Source: Catenovulum sediminis (GTDB lineage Bacteria; Pseudomonadota; Gammaproteobacteria; Enterobacterales; Alteromonadaceae). From it: 64,000 bases of DNA. The notes under the pieces were generated by a model. The model was not told the origin of the DNA. It ran no database searches and saw only the letters and a program-made list of their open reading frames with translations. The stretch lies in assembly GCF_040270295.1 (NCBI RefSeq), contig NZ_JBELOE010000064.1; one strand, 5' to 3'. Shown one piece after another: positions 1 through 8,739 of the stretch (position 1 is its first letter; each line of letters begins with the position of its first letter). Made by a program: the position numbers and the translations under genes.

Positions 1-16
1 GCACACTGCCAGGCTT
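1..16 (+). rRNA. Probable 3' end of a 5S rRNA gene (partial)
   Basis: The first bases contain CTGCCAGGC followed by TTC, which matches the usual 3' end of gammaproteobacterial 5S rRNA (CTGCCAGGC plus a few bases). A strong terminator follows 90 bp later. Only the last bases lie inside the window, so the call rests on one short motif and its context. Confidence 0.45.
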
Positions 17-106
17 CAAATTAGATTGGTTGATAAAATAGATTAAGACAAAAACAAAGTAATAAAAATTAATCAAAAAGTATTATCAACTGATAAAAGT
101 ATATTA

Positions 107-134
107 AGCCCATCTCAAAAGAGATGGGCTTTTT
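107..134 (+). terminator. Rho-independent terminator
   Basis: A perfect 10-bp stem (AGCCCATCTC/GAGATGGGCT) with an AAAA loop is followed by TTTT. It ends the transcript entering from the left, probably an rRNA operon. It lies just outside the prophage end. Confidence 0.85.
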
Positions 135-136
135 GC

Positions 137-142
137 GTTTAT
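137..142. repeat. Target-site duplication, left copy (GTTTAT)
   Basis: GTTTAT lies directly left of the prophage TG end. The same six bases lie directly right of the CA end at 37896-37901. Mu-type transposition makes a short duplication, usually 5 bp; six identical bases could be a 6-bp duplication or 5 bp plus one chance match. Confidence 0.75.
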
Positions 143-252
143 TGATCCAACCTAAGATAAATACTCAATAAATTTGCGAAAAATTCCGGGATTAAGTGAA
201 ATTACGCGGGATTGCAGCGCCCACCATTTTATTAAAAAATAAAATATGTAAG
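143..252. other. Left prophage end with probable transposase-binding sites
   Basis: This is 110 bp without a gene. It holds the TG terminus, two CGGGATT copies (187-193 and 207-213) within similar sequence, and the motif ATAAAATATGTAAGTTA (239-255). A near-identical motif lies inverted near the right end (37803-37819). Mu ends carry several MuA-binding sites in this position; assigning the role here is inference. Confidence 0.5.
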
Positions 253-942
253 TTATTTTGATATAGACATTCTTAGTTCATAAAGTATGTCTAATACAGA
301 TTCTGTATCGATTAAAGCATTTTTGGTATCAGCAACGAGTTTACTGCTATCTAACTGCAAGCACGACACTGGACTAGTTTGCTTATTTGTGTCTTTGGGT
401 TGTGAGTTAACTTTTAGGCCAATTCTCAATCCATGGTAATAAGGAGACATTGCAACCAACCGATCTACATAGTCTCCACCAAGTAACTTGAAGTGTTCAG
501 GTTTGTTAAGTTCACCAAAGCACTCACAAACTGATTCTATCGTAATAAATAGTTCGACTTGGCTCAAATCATTCTCGTAGATTACTTTCAAAAAACCCAA
601 TTTGCCTTTCAAGTCTTGAGTTACTTTTATCAAATAATCAGCAGTTGCTTTGATTTCCCAATTTCTCTCGTCAACAAGAACTATTTGAGAGTTTAAAACT
701 AACCTATTAGATGTTTTAACAATTATGAGCACTGATATAGAAGTCACAACCGGTAGAATTAACGGCAAGAGTTGATTAAATGCTCGGTCATATATTGCAT
801 AGATAGCGAAAGAAATAAGTGTAGTGAGAATCACGAATAGAACCTTACTCAATACCGATATATCTCTTTCATTAGTTGAATATATTTTACGCCTATTTTG
901 TTGTGCGTTTTCGTTGTTCCTGTGTTTGATTGTATTTGCCAC
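253..942 (-). CDS. Two-transmembrane hypothetical protein at the left prophage end
   Basis: 229 aa with no recognised family. A polar N-terminus of about 30 residues is followed by two hydrophobic segments (about residues 33-50 and 57-76), then a soluble C-terminal domain of about 150 residues. That is the shape of an inner-membrane protein with a cytoplasmic sensor or effector domain. It is the last gene before the left end, transcribed toward the end, 72 bp beyond the early operon and AT-rich. Accessory (moron) genes often occupy this position in transposable phages, so lysogenic conversion or superinfection exclusion is possible but unproven. Confidence 0.6.
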   Translation of the reverse strand: MANTIKHRNNENAQQNRRKIYSTNERDISVLSKVLFVILTTLISFAIYAIYDRAFNQLLPLILPVVTSISVLIIVKTSNRLVLNSQIVLVDERNWEIKATADYLIKVTQDLKGKLGFLKVIYENDLSQVELFITIESVCECFGELNKPEHFKLLGGDYVDRLVAMSPYYHGLRIGLKVNSQPKDTNKQTSPVSCLQLDSSKLVADTKNALIDTESVLDILYELRMSISK

Positions 943-1014
943 TATTAACCTGCCAAAGGGGATTATAAAAAGTATCCATTTTCAGTATGTTATTCTGGTT
1001 TTTCAAATTTAACA

Positions 1015-1482
1015 TCATTTTGAACGCAATTTTTCAAAATGCTCTTGTTGCTGTCTAGCTAGCTCTTCTGCTGTGAACTGTCTATTTATAGGATTTACAG
1101 TGGTTTTTGTTGGTTGGGGTTGTGTGTGGTAGTTTGATTTTTGGGTTTCAATTACAGATTTTAGGTAGGCGTGATCTTTGAGTGGCTTGGCGTTACCTTC
1201 AACTCTTTTTGCTCTGATTTGTTGAACAGTTACATCGCAGGCTTCGGTTATTAACTTTCGATTTGGGTGCAATGTTAGCACTTCATTTAATAGTTTTAGT
1301 GCGCGAGCGTTGTTTAGGTCGCTTTTAGCGGGTTTGAATAGGCCAATGTACGCCAACACAGGTGGTGCACACCAAGTTTCTAATTTTGTCACTGCGATTA
1401 AAAGATCACGGCCAGCTTGATCTTCAACTAAGGAAAGTAAATCAATATGAGTGTGGCATACAGGGCAACGAGCAAGTTTCAT
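1015..1482 (-). CDS. Hypothetical early phage protein
   Basis: 155 aa. The N-terminus has a CPVC motif followed by H-T-H (residues 6-12), a possible half zinc site. The middle contains a segment that could form a helix-turn-helix (ITEACDVTVQQIRAKR). The C-terminus is polar and glutamine-rich. Its ATG overlaps the stop of the Mor-like gene (ATGA), so it is translationally coupled and is the last gene of the leftward early operon. I do not recognise the family; its place beside Mor suggests a regulatory or replication accessory role. Confidence 0.65.
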   Translation of the reverse strand: MKLARCPVCHTHIDLLSLVEDQAGRDLLIAVTKLETWCAPPVLAYIGLFKPAKSDLNNARALKLLNEVLTLHPNRKLITEACDVTVQQIRAKRVEGNAKPLKDHAYLKSVIETQKSNYHTQPQPTKTTVNPINRQFTAEELARQQQEHFEKLRSK

Positions 1483-1853
1483 GCGTCCCCCTGATAGAAC
1501 ATATCAGCTTGCGGTAAATCGTTATTTTCGCGTTTATGCTGCAAAATTTGTTTATAGATACGGTATATGTGCTGGATTGAATAACCATATTTTCTAGCCA
1601 ACTCAGCTTGGTTATTTCCGGTAAACTCTTCAAAAATTTTCATTTGTTGCAGCACAGCATCAAGGTTTTTGCCTTTTGGTATGTATAAAACTAACCCGCC
1701 ATGCTGTTTACGAACAAAATCTACAGCATCCCAGGCGCATTTGTTTGCGATAGTTTCATCAACACCCGCATTAACCAAAGACTCAGCTAATTGAGCCGAC
1801 ATGCACATTAAAAACTCGGTACCTTGTTTTTCTTTTACAACACTATCAGCCAT
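1479..1853 (-). CDS. mor: Mor/C-type transcription activator of middle/late genes
   Basis: 124 aa. The ATG at 1853 was chosen because AAGGAGG stands just upstream; a longer frame to 1871 adds six residues without an RBS. The N-terminal part is the dimerisation region, and the C-terminal part has a helix-turn-helix (NQAELARKYGYSIQHIYRIYKQ region), as in Mu Mor and C. Those proteins are dimeric activators that bind a dyad upstream of middle or late promoters. This is the only Mor/C member I see, so it probably drives all late genes. A TAAC-N4-GTTA dyad at two late starts is its likely target. Confidence 0.85.
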   Translation of the reverse strand: MADSVVKEKQGTEFLMCMSAQLAESLVNAGVDETIANKCAWDAVDFVRKQHGGLVLYIPKGKNLDAVLQQMKIFEEFTGNNQAELARKYGYSIQHIYRIYKQILQHKRENNDLPQADMFYQGDA

Positions 1854-2340
1854 TTGCAGCCTCCTTAACACAGCGCGCTTTCCATTTTTTAAGGCGATTA
1901 ATTACCGGGTGAATGCACTTTGTTGGAATGTTATTTAATGTACGAGGTACTGCTACTTTCTCGGGCCAGTCAGCTTTAAGCTGATTCCACGTATAATTAA
2001 AAATCGCCTCTTCAGACCTAGAATGAATAAATCCTGCATCACACATTTCAAACCATACAGAGCGCAATTTATCGTGAACAGTTCCGCGTCCTTTAGGGCT
2101 GTAAAAACCTGCTGGTTTATTGCCAGTTCGCTTTTTGCTAGTTGGTTTAAACCCAAGATTTTTTAAATGTTCAAGATAGTTGGCTAGTTCTAAGCGTGTC
2201 ATCTGAGTTGTAGAGTTCGTTCGCTGACCAGAAAAGTGTAAGCAATTCATTTGATGGACGTCGTTATCAATACGTAATTGAGACTTAGCAATATGAATTA
2301 ATTGAATATATTGTTTATGTTGCTTCAAAAATGTAGTCAT
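1846..2340 (-). CDS. gemA: GemA family regulatory protein (Mu gp16-like, DUF1018)
   Basis: About 164 aa from ATG 2340; the frame opens three codons earlier. The N-terminus (KQYIQLIHIAKSQL) and the middle (MTRLELANYLEHLKNLGFKP) match the GemA/DUF1018 pattern. A basic stretch and a C-terminal half rich in W and K follow. GemA proteins of transposable phages affect host gene expression and DNA topology during lytic growth. The 3' end overlaps the Mor start by a few bases, as in Mu, where gemA directly precedes mor. Confidence 0.85.
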   Translation of the reverse strand: MTTFLKQHKQYIQLIHIAKSQLRIDNDVHQMNCLHFSGQRTNSTTQMTRLELANYLEHLKNLGFKPTSKKRTGNKPAGFYSPKGRGTVHDKLRSVWFEMCDAGFIHSRSEEAIFNYTWNQLKADWPEKVAVPRTLNNIPTKCIHPVINRLKKWKARCVKEAANG

Positions 2341-2405
2341 GCAAACCACCGTTTATTCATTAATAAAGTGAAAGCCCCCGCAGGGGCTTGTTGATTTAGT
2401 TAAAA

Positions 2406-2681
2406 TTACGAATTAACAGCGTCTTTTAACGCTTTACCTGGCTTAAACTTGGGTATAGTTGAAGCCGCAATTTGAATAGTTTCGCCCGTTTGGGGGTTAC
2501 GGCCCGTACGCGCATTACGTTTACTCACACTAAACGAGCCAAAACCAACCAGATCAACCTTACCGCCTTCAGCCAATTCAGCTTTAACCGCATCAACCAA
2601 TGCATCAACAGCGCGGTTTGCATCCGCTTTTGTAATATCAGCCTGTGTTGCAATTTGTTCTACTAATTGAGATTTATTCAT
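2406..2681 (-). CDS. HU/IHF-family DNA-bending protein
   Basis: 91 aa, the normal HU length. Typical features are MNKSQLVEQIA at the start, the GFGSFSVSKRNARTGRNPQTGE arm and the FKPGKALKDAV end. HU and IHF assist Mu transpososome assembly and enhancer looping, so a phage-borne copy inside the transposition operon probably serves transposition or packaging. It is separated by short gaps from GemA and DUF3164 in the leftward operon. Confidence 0.93.
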   Translation of the reverse strand: MNKSQLVEQIATQADITKADANRAVDALVDAVKAELAEGGKVDLVGFGSFSVSKRNARTGRNPQTGETIQIAASTIPKFKPGKALKDAVNS

Positions 2682-2722
2682 AATAATGACCTTCTATTGT
2701 TTATGTTGAAAATGAAGGCTGA

Positions 2723-3343
2723 CTAAACGCCAGCCAAATCTAATGAAATGGGTACATACTGCTGACTATCGCCAACACGCTTGTATAGACGGATGTAACT
2801 TTTGCTGCCGACAACTTGCAAAGCTTCGGATACTGCGGTCATCGCTTTTAACCAGCGTTCGTCTTTTATATCTAAACGACGTAAACCCAGGACTCGCGCT
2901 GTGTTAATTTTACCCTCTTTATCTACATCGAAAGCGCGATCAATAATGGCTTTTAACTCTGGCACACTGTCTTTCGTCCATTCTTTCAAGCAAGCGTCAA
3001 TTAACTCACGTGCGGCTTGCAAACGTTCATCAAACGCAATGTGCTCCTGAATAGATCGAACAATCTTGTACCGACCATCGAATGAATGCAGCGTCACATT
3101 GCCTTTTTTACCGCCTAATTTAACGTCGTACTCTTCGGCTGATAGCTCAACAAAAGCATCAATATCAGCAAAAGTAGATGCTTTGAATTTAGCGAGTGCT
3201 TCTCGCAGTTCTAGGGCTTTTTCAACCACTTCATAAACCAACTCATTTCTAGCTTTATCAATTGGCTTAATCATGCTTTCAGGTACAAGTGATCCCTTGG
3301 AATCTTGCCAATAACCTGCCGGTATTTCGTTATTTTGGGTCAT
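2723..3343 (-). CDS. DUF3164 family phage protein
   Basis: 206 aa. It resembles the DUF3164 proteins of Mu-like phages: N-terminal GYWQDSKGSLVPESMIKPIDK, a central VTLHSFDGRYKIVRS and a C-terminal IRLYKRVGDSQQYVPISLDLA. The function is unknown; these proteins lie between MuB and the HU/GemA genes. AGGAGA precedes the ATG. The start lies inside the 3' end of the upstream 54-aa zinc-ribbon gene, so the two are translationally coupled. Confidence 0.85.
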   Translation of the reverse strand: MTQNNEIPAGYWQDSKGSLVPESMIKPIDKARNELVYEVVEKALELREALAKFKASTFADIDAFVELSAEEYDVKLGGKKGNVTLHSFDGRYKIVRSIQEHIAFDERLQAARELIDACLKEWTKDSVPELKAIIDRAFDVDKEGKINTARVLGLRRLDIKDERWLKAMTAVSEALQVVGSKSYIRLYKRVGDSQQYVPISLDLAGV

Positions 3344-3494
3344 GGTTTTCTCCTGATTGCTCTAACTCAGGTAAGTTTTCTGGTTGGCCGTAACAACTAG
3401 GGCAAGTTAGTGCCCCTTCAGCTATGGCTAAATCAGCTGTAACACCTTTCCAACCGCACAGCGTACATTCAAATTTTTCATTCAAAATTGTCAT
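3330..3494 (-). CDS. 54-aa zinc-ribbon protein
   Basis: A small leftward reading frame fills the gap between MuB and DUF3164. Its ATG overlaps the MuB stop (TAATG) and its stop overlaps the DUF3164 start. It has two CxxC knuckles (C10/C13 and C31/C34) in a treble-clef or ribbon-like layout, then an acidic tail. Overlapping both neighbours argues for a real, translationally coupled gene. The role is unknown; small Zn proteins in this position may bind DNA or the transposition complex. Confidence 0.65.
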   Translation of the reverse strand: MTILNEKFECTLCGWKGVTADLAIAEGALTCPSCYGQPENLPELEQSGENHDPK

Positions 3495-4732
3495 TAGCTA
3501 GCCCCCCTACATTTTTTAATAATCGCAGCGCTTACCAAAGGTTCAGAAACTCTGGCGGCAACATTCATGGCTTCGTTACATAAATTGTTAACGTGTAACT
3601 GATAAGTCATATCAACAATTGAGTTGTTGCGGTTAATGCCATTACTGCGCGAACCGCATAAACGCTGCTTTATGGCGGCCACAGCATCGTCCGAGAACAC
3701 ATCATCAAAAGCTTTGCGGGCGCGCTTCAATTTAAACTCAATATAAGCTTGGGTTTCGTCGCCCAATGCGCGGGTTTCCATGCGTTTACAACGCCAGCTA
3801 AATTCACGGGTATTACTGCCGCTTAACGTTTCGTGAAGTTCAGGTTGGCCGAGTAAAATAACGCCTATCACCTTGGTTAAATTGCCAGCAGCCTCGCGTA
3901 AACACTTAAGCTGTTTGATAACTGAATAATGCAGTGCGTGCGCTTCATCCACTAAAAACACAAAGCGCTTACCTTCTTTTGCAAGCTTTTTAACCTCGCG
4001 TCGAATTAAACGATCACGCTGTTCAATAGACTGTGGAATAGAATCAATATGCAAAGCTTCAAACACAGCAGCCGTAACCGAGCTAGTGGTAATGCGGTGG
4101 CGGTCTAGCGTTGCAGGCTCAATAATTTGGCAGTACGGGTGTTCATCTTCCAATTCATCAACAAACAACTCTTTTAAAATGGATTTACCGCTGCCGCATT
4201 CGCCAATAATGCTAATCATACCGCCCGTGGTTGCAGCGTTAATCATGGCTTCTTTATTCATCAACAAGCTTTGATTCAAATAAATATCATCTAAACAGTT
4301 GATCTCGTTATCAAACGGCTGGCCAGCTAAGCCAAAATGTTTAATCGTATTGTGCTCCAGCATTTCATTCTCCGGTGCTATAAATTCAGTGGTAGGTTCC
4401 TCGGCTTGCGCCTTGGTTCGTTTCATATGCATGGCTTCGTGAACTTCAGTTACCGTTACGCCGCCTTTTGTATCTTCAGCCCAAATATCGCTAACGTTTT
4501 CAGCAGTACACTCAAGCTTTTCAACAGCAAACTGCTCACACACGCTTTTAATTTGGGCACAAAAGTTTTCACGCTTGGGCCACTCATTGTTTTTAATAAT
4601 GCGGTTAATAACCGCGGGGCTAACTTGCACCCCTTTAGTTTGTGCAAACGGGCAAATATTTTTTTGATTAATGCCACGTGCTGCCAATAATCGCCCGAGC
4701 CGCAAATGCCAGGTCTTAGGTATTGCAGACAT
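3494..4732 (-). CDS. B: MuB-like ATP-dependent target-selection protein (AAA ATPase)
   Basis: 412 aa. The N-terminal 60 residues look like a helix-turn-helix DNA-binding region, as in MuB. An ExeA/MuB-type AAA domain follows, with Walker A GECGSGKS (177-184) and Walker B FVFLVDEAH. A basic C-terminal region completes it. MuB polymerises on target DNA, delivers it to MuA and gives target immunity. It is longer than Mu B (312 aa) because of an insertion between the HTH and the ATPase. It begins within one base of the MuA stop, in the same leftward operon. Confidence 0.92.
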   Translation of the reverse strand: MSAIPKTWHLRLGRLLAARGINQKNICPFAQTKGVQVSPAVINRIIKNNEWPKRENFCAQIKSVCEQFAVEKLECTAENVSDIWAEDTKGGVTVTEVHEAMHMKRTKAQAEEPTTEFIAPENEMLEHNTIKHFGLAGQPFDNEINCLDDIYLNQSLLMNKEAMINAATTGGMISIIGECGSGKSILKELFVDELEDEHPYCQIIEPATLDRHRITTSSVTAAVFEALHIDSIPQSIEQRDRLIRREVKKLAKEGKRFVFLVDEAHALHYSVIKQLKCLREAAGNLTKVIGVILLGQPELHETLSGSNTREFSWRCKRMETRALGDETQAYIEFKLKRARKAFDDVFSDDAVAAIKQRLCGSRSNGINRNNSIVDMTYQLHVNNLCNEAMNVAARVSEPLVSAAIIKKCRGAS

Positions 4733-6547
4733 TTAGTGTTCTCCAACTACTTTTAATGTAGGTCGCGATAACGCGCCCGATTTAACGTGGTTTGCTATAT
4801 CGTCTAGTTTTGAAGGGTAAATCTCCTGCTGGTTAATCCACGCTGCCTCGGCAGCACTCAGTGGGCGGTTAATAATGTCGCTAATTTGCATACGGGCCTC
4901 TAATGCATCCAACCGTTTTTCACCTTTTTCAGGGGTAAACATTTCAGGTACATCAATTTCGTGGCCTTTGCTTGCAAACGCTGCGGTATGCTGAATATCT
5001 TTCAAATGGCTATGGGCATTAATCTCGCCATCAAATGGGGTTTCATGTTTCTTGCGCGCTTTCTCTGCATCTTCTTGGCTTAAGCCAGCGTAAGCCAATG
5101 TATTGGCCGCTTTTTTATTACTGTCAATTTGGTCATCCGCTAAAGCCGCGTAGCCTTCACCAATAACGCTGCCAGCCAAGCTAAAGCCAAACTCGTCGCG
5201 CTCGTCAATTTGCACTTGGTGAACAATATCTTTGCCGGATAGTGGGTCTTTGGTGAACACTAAAATATCAGTCGAGCCATCCAAAATAATCGGCGCAACC
5301 TTTACTGATTCGCCCACCAAAACACCAAGCAAATTTTTAAGCAAATAAGGCGCGCTTTTACCAATAGCAGGGTGAACAAAGGTAATCACATAATTGTTTT
5401 TAACTTTGCGCTCTACCGGTTCGTAGCTCAACATATAGCGGCAAATTTGCTCAGGCGGGCAAATGCGTAAATGCTTGCTATACGCAGCTGTATGAATGGT
5501 GCGCCAAACATCAAGTCGACTTTTATTGGTTCGGCTTAGCTTTGCATCATAGTTTGGAATAAGATCGGCGTTGTAAGCATTTTGCCAAGCAAACACCGCA
5601 TCATTCATTTCATCTACTGATTTAACCGGCTCAAGCAACAAACGGCTTTCGAAAAGTTTTTCGACTATATTGTTAGCGTTTTCTACTTGGCCCTTAGCGC
5701 GTGAGTTGCCCGTGTCGTGTGTTCGCAGGTCAACATTCAGCGAATCACACAAACGCTTAACAGGTTTGGCAATATTGGCGGTGCCTCGGTCTACATACAA
5801 AATATAGGGCAAACCATGTGCTTCACGTTCTTGCTGTTTTATCCAACACCATAGGATAAAGTCTGCAACCAGCTGCATACTTTCGCCCGCCGCACTGTAA
5901 TACTTAACCCACACATGCCCGCTGGTGTGGTCGGTACACACATACCGCCATACACGCAATTTAGCGGTTTTAGTAAATGAGTCCGGTTTATTTTTATAAA
6001 ACGCAGATTCATCCGCCAAGCTTTGGAAGACGTTAGAACCTTTCACTTTCTTGCTTTCAGGGTCGTAATAAATCACACACAACGAAGGGTCAATTTGATG
6101 CACGTGATTCGGGTGTAAGCTGCGTAATTGCGTTGCTGCCGAATCGCGCTGCATTGCTTTTGCGTTCATTTTACGCTCGCGCAGTAACCTATTTACCGTG
6201 CTTTTACTCATAAAGTCGTACCCGTTTTGACTGAGTATTGAAATTGCATTGGGCACTTCCATCATTTGCTTGCCGTTGCTGCGATTGCCGGTATGTAAAG
6301 TGGCGGCAACCATTTCTAGTGCAGTTTCGTCTTGAGCCGTTTTTCCTTTGTCACTTCTTGTTTTACGCTTGCTATATTTCAAGCCATGTCTATCCATTTC
6401 TCGGTACAGCTTGTGGTGATTCGACCAGCCAAAATAAGCAAGCGCATCGCTAATGATGCTTTGTTTGGTGCCATGCGCAGCTTTTTCTAGTTTCAAAGCA
6501 AAGTTGCGCAAGGCATCAAAATAATCATGGTTTAAAGTGGCTGACAT
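4733..6547 (-). CDS. A: MuA-like DDE transposase
   Basis: 604 aa (Mu A is 663). An N-terminal DNA-binding region (1-130) precedes an RNase-H-fold core with D153 (HQIDPS), D253 (LYVDRGTAN) and E289 (GQVENANNIVE). D253 and E289 are separated by 35 residues, the classic DD35E spacing. A Mu-transposase beta-barrel region and a C-terminal MuB-interacting part follow. It catalyses strand transfer for integration and replicative transposition. All catalytic residues are present. It lies 9 bp after the upstream gene in the early operon. Confidence 0.95.
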   Translation of the reverse strand: MSATLNHDYFDALRNFALKLEKAAHGTKQSIISDALAYFGWSNHHKLYREMDRHGLKYSKRKTRSDKGKTAQDETALEMVAATLHTGNRSNGKQMMEVPNAISILSQNGYDFMSKSTVNRLLRERKMNAKAMQRDSAATQLRSLHPNHVHQIDPSLCVIYYDPESKKVKGSNVFQSLADESAFYKNKPDSFTKTAKLRVWRYVCTDHTSGHVWVKYYSAAGESMQLVADFILWCWIKQQEREAHGLPYILYVDRGTANIAKPVKRLCDSLNVDLRTHDTGNSRAKGQVENANNIVEKLFESRLLLEPVKSVDEMNDAVFAWQNAYNADLIPNYDAKLSRTNKSRLDVWRTIHTAAYSKHLRICPPEQICRYMLSYEPVERKVKNNYVITFVHPAIGKSAPYLLKNLLGVLVGESVKVAPIILDGSTDILVFTKDPLSGKDIVHQVQIDERDEFGFSLAGSVIGEGYAALADDQIDSNKKAANTLAYAGLSQEDAEKARKKHETPFDGEINAHSHLKDIQHTAAFASKGHEIDVPEMFTPEKGEKRLDALEARMQISDIINRPLSAAEAAWINQQEIYPSKLDDIANHVKSGALSRPTLKVVGEH

Positions 6548-6556
6548 GATGGCTCC

Positions 6557-7549
6557 TTATTCAGCATTTACTGGCGTAGCTAACTGTTTAATTAATTCCC
6601 AATTAGCTTTCGGTTGGTTGGCAAAGTTGCCCATGCTGTGATCAAACTCATCAAACAACGCCGCCGCGCGTTGCAAGGCTTCAAAAAAAGCGGTGTGGGC
6701 CTGCGGAATTGCAATTTCTAAAGCACGTTCTAACGCCGTTTCTTGCACTGGATTGTTGCATTCCATCAGCTTAGTGTTTAGCTGTAGTGCTAAGTCAGAC
6801 ATTTGCATAGCCGCCTCAACCATGCGTAAAGAAGCTTTTTTAGATATTTCTTCAATATCTTTAGTCAGCTCTGAATAGTCGTTCGGTTTTAGGCGCTTCT
6901 CTTCCAACTTGATTCTGAGCGATTCAGACTCTTCTTGAGCTTTGCTGTACAAGTCGCGGTTTGCGTTCAAATTGGCTTTTAAGCTGTCTATTTCTTTGGT
7001 TTTGTTCGCAAGCTCTGACTCTTTATCGTCTAATTCTTTTTGATGCTTTTCGTCCAAATCGTTAATCAGCTGCTGGACGTCTTCTTTGGTGACTTCGGGT
7101 TTAGACGTATATTCAGCGACAATCGCTTGCTCATCTTCGGGTAGCTTGCGAGCAAGGCGTAGGGTTTTGGTAGTGACACCTAATCGTTCCATAGATTCAG
7201 TGGCTTCGATACCAAACCTTTTTACATTGAGTAAACGTTCATCTACTGTTTTATGACTAAGACCCAACGCAGCACAAAAGCCTTCCCAAGTGCTGATGTC
7301 AGTAGTTTTGCCATCTATTAGTGTGGTTTGGCCCTTGAGTGTTCGGTATTTTTTGTCTTTCTTAATAGCATCGAGTGAGCCTAAACTGATGACGTCAGCG
7401 ATTTTTTTAATTGCATCGGCAGCTTTATGTGCACCAATCAACTGATTCAATTCATCACGTGCATCACCATAACCATCGTTTAATTTTTGATATAACGCAG
7501 CTTCTTCTGCTGTGCTCATATCCATTACATCTTTGTTATCTGTCGTCAT
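6557..7549 (-). CDS. Coiled-coil early protein, function unknown
   Basis: 330 aa. The N-terminal 110 residues contain a compact predicted domain (GFCAALGLSHKTVDERLLNVKRFG) that resembles a helix-turn-helix. A long charged coiled coil covers about residues 150-250, and a C-terminal helical region follows. It is placed directly before transposase A. This is a common position for phage proteins that act with MuA or modify host replication, but I do not recognise the family. The full-length frame and RBS context support a real gene. Confidence 0.75.
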   Translation of the reverse strand: MTTDNKDVMDMSTAEEAALYQKLNDGYGDARDELNQLIGAHKAADAIKKIADVISLGSLDAIKKDKKYRTLKGQTTLIDGKTTDISTWEGFCAALGLSHKTVDERLLNVKRFGIEATESMERLGVTTKTLRLARKLPEDEQAIVAEYTSKPEVTKEDVQQLINDLDEKHQKELDDKESELANKTKEIDSLKANLNANRDLYSKAQEESESLRIKLEEKRLKPNDYSELTKDIEEISKKASLRMVEAAMQMSDLALQLNTKLMECNNPVQETALERALEIAIPQAHTAFFEALQRAAALFDEFDHSMGNFANQPKANWELIKQLATPVNAE

Positions 7550-7558
7550 TATTACCCC

Positions 7559-7852
7559 CTAAAAACCAGCGTATGTAGACGCGTCTTGGCGTAATTGCTC
7601 TCGCGCAACACGCAGCGAATGTTCAACTTTATGTGAAATGCCACCCACTTTAGGTGTTAAACGATATAAACGATTATTGTGAGGGGTTTTCTCTGTCCAC
7701 TCAGCTTCCGTGAGGTTGCTAAGAATGCGACCTGCTTCGGTGCTTTGAACGTTTAATGCCTTCGCTAACTCTGCTTGGCTAATACCGTGTGCAATATGCT
7801 CAGACAAAAATTCAATAGCGGATAAGGTTCTAATAATTTGATTACTAGCCAT
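7559..7852 (-). CDS. Winged helix-turn-helix protein (IclR-like N-terminal fold)
   Basis: 97 aa, essentially one DNA-binding domain. RTLSAIEFLSEHIAHGISQAELAKALNVQSTEAGRILSNLTEAEW is the helix-turn-helix of IclR/MarR-type winged helices, followed by a wing (RLYRLTPK). There is no ligand domain. It overlaps its upstream neighbour by 8 bp. It is probably an early-operon regulator or accessory DNA-binding protein of the phage. Confidence 0.8.
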   Translation of the reverse strand: MASNQIIRTLSAIEFLSEHIAHGISQAELAKALNVQSTEAGRILSNLTEAEWTEKTPHNNRLYRLTPKVGGISHKVEHSLRVAREQLRQDASTYAGF

Positions 7853-8324
7853 TGTGATCTCCTAGCAAATCTGGCTGCTTAAAATGTTCTAATTCCGACT
7901 TGTGGTAAGCCAAATCTTGTAGCATTGCCATAATCATGTTGGTTGTTTCATCAACACTACATTCACCGTTGTAAAAGTTGATAATTTGGCTGCCCACTTG
8001 AGCCAGTGCGACTTGCAGCTCGGCTAACTCTTTAGCTTCGGCCTTGCGCCCAGTTGGAATTTTTACAAGCATAAACCCCTGTGAAGCGGCGCTATACTTG
8101 GTAAACAAAGGAATGCCACAAGTTTGCTCAAACGCGATCAGACGATTAACCGGCAATTTGGCATCCGCTAGGTAGCCATACATTTGCGATTTACTCGCCA
8201 TCCCAAGTCTGTCCATAATGCGTTCAACGCTTAAATTGTGCTTTTCTTTGGCGTGCTGTAGGCATTTATCTAAGGCGTCCACTGGGTCGTGGCCCGACAC
8301 ATACTTCCAATTTCGTTTAGGCAT
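7845..8324 (-). CDS. CII-like phage regulatory protein (tentative)
   Basis: 159 aa from ATG 8324, chosen because GGAGG lies just upstream; the open frame extends to 8393. The N-terminal half (DALDKCLQHAKEKHNLSVERIMDRLGMASKSQMYGYLADAKLP) has a helix-turn-helix, followed by an AFEQTCG-type segment reminiscent of the phage CII/CP76 family. The C-terminal half is helical. The start overlaps the end of the upstream gene by 8 bp. A regulatory role in the early operon is inferred. Confidence 0.65.
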   Translation of the reverse strand: MPKRNWKYVSGHDPVDALDKCLQHAKEKHNLSVERIMDRLGMASKSQMYGYLADAKLPVNRLIAFEQTCGIPLFTKYSAASQGFMLVKIPTGRKAEAKELAELQVALAQVGSQIINFYNGECSVDETTNMIMAMLQDLAYHKSELEHFKQPDLLGDHNG

Positions 8325-8739
8325 GTTTGCCTCCAGACATACTAATAACCGTTCGTCCGTTGTCGTTGCGCTCACGTACAAAAACAAACTCACAAATGTC
8401 CTGTTTCGATGTGACCAAACTGCTGCTTAAATTAGCGGCATACACATACAACGAAAGGGCATCAAAATGGCTACCAGAATCGAAAAACCAACACAGCTTC
8501 AAAGTGAGCAAATTGGCTGGCCGAGTCAGCTTGGCTTTATTGGGTTTACGCAAACACGCAAGCTGTTCATCACTGGCAAGCAAATCAGTAAAGTCAGGTG
8601 TTTGATTAATACTTTGCTGAGTTACCCGCCACACCAGCGCGTGCTCTGTGTTCAATTGGGGCTGAGCATTGGGTGCGATGTTATGCTTGCTTTGCAAACC
8701 TTGGTTTGGCGTAAGTGGCTTATAGAGCAAACTATCCAT
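8317..8739 (-). CDS. Hypothetical early phage protein
   Basis: 140 aa with no recognised domain. AAGGAGGAGCGAT stands before the ATG, and both ends overlap neighbouring genes by 8 bp, which supports translation although overlapping frames exist on the other strand. The middle is leucine-rich and the ends are polar. There is nothing to assign a function. Confidence 0.6.
   Translation of the reverse strand: MDSLLYKPLTPNQGLQSKHNIAPNAQPQLNTEHALVWRVTQQSINQTPDFTDLLASDEQLACLRKPNKAKLTRPANLLTLKLCWFFDSGSHFDALSLYVYAANLSSSLVTSKQDICEFVFVRERNDNGRTVISMSGGKHA

Noticed and set aside
824..1012. 62-aa rightward hydrophobic frame at the left end
   Set aside because: It is the mirror of the start of the 253-942 gene; no RBS.
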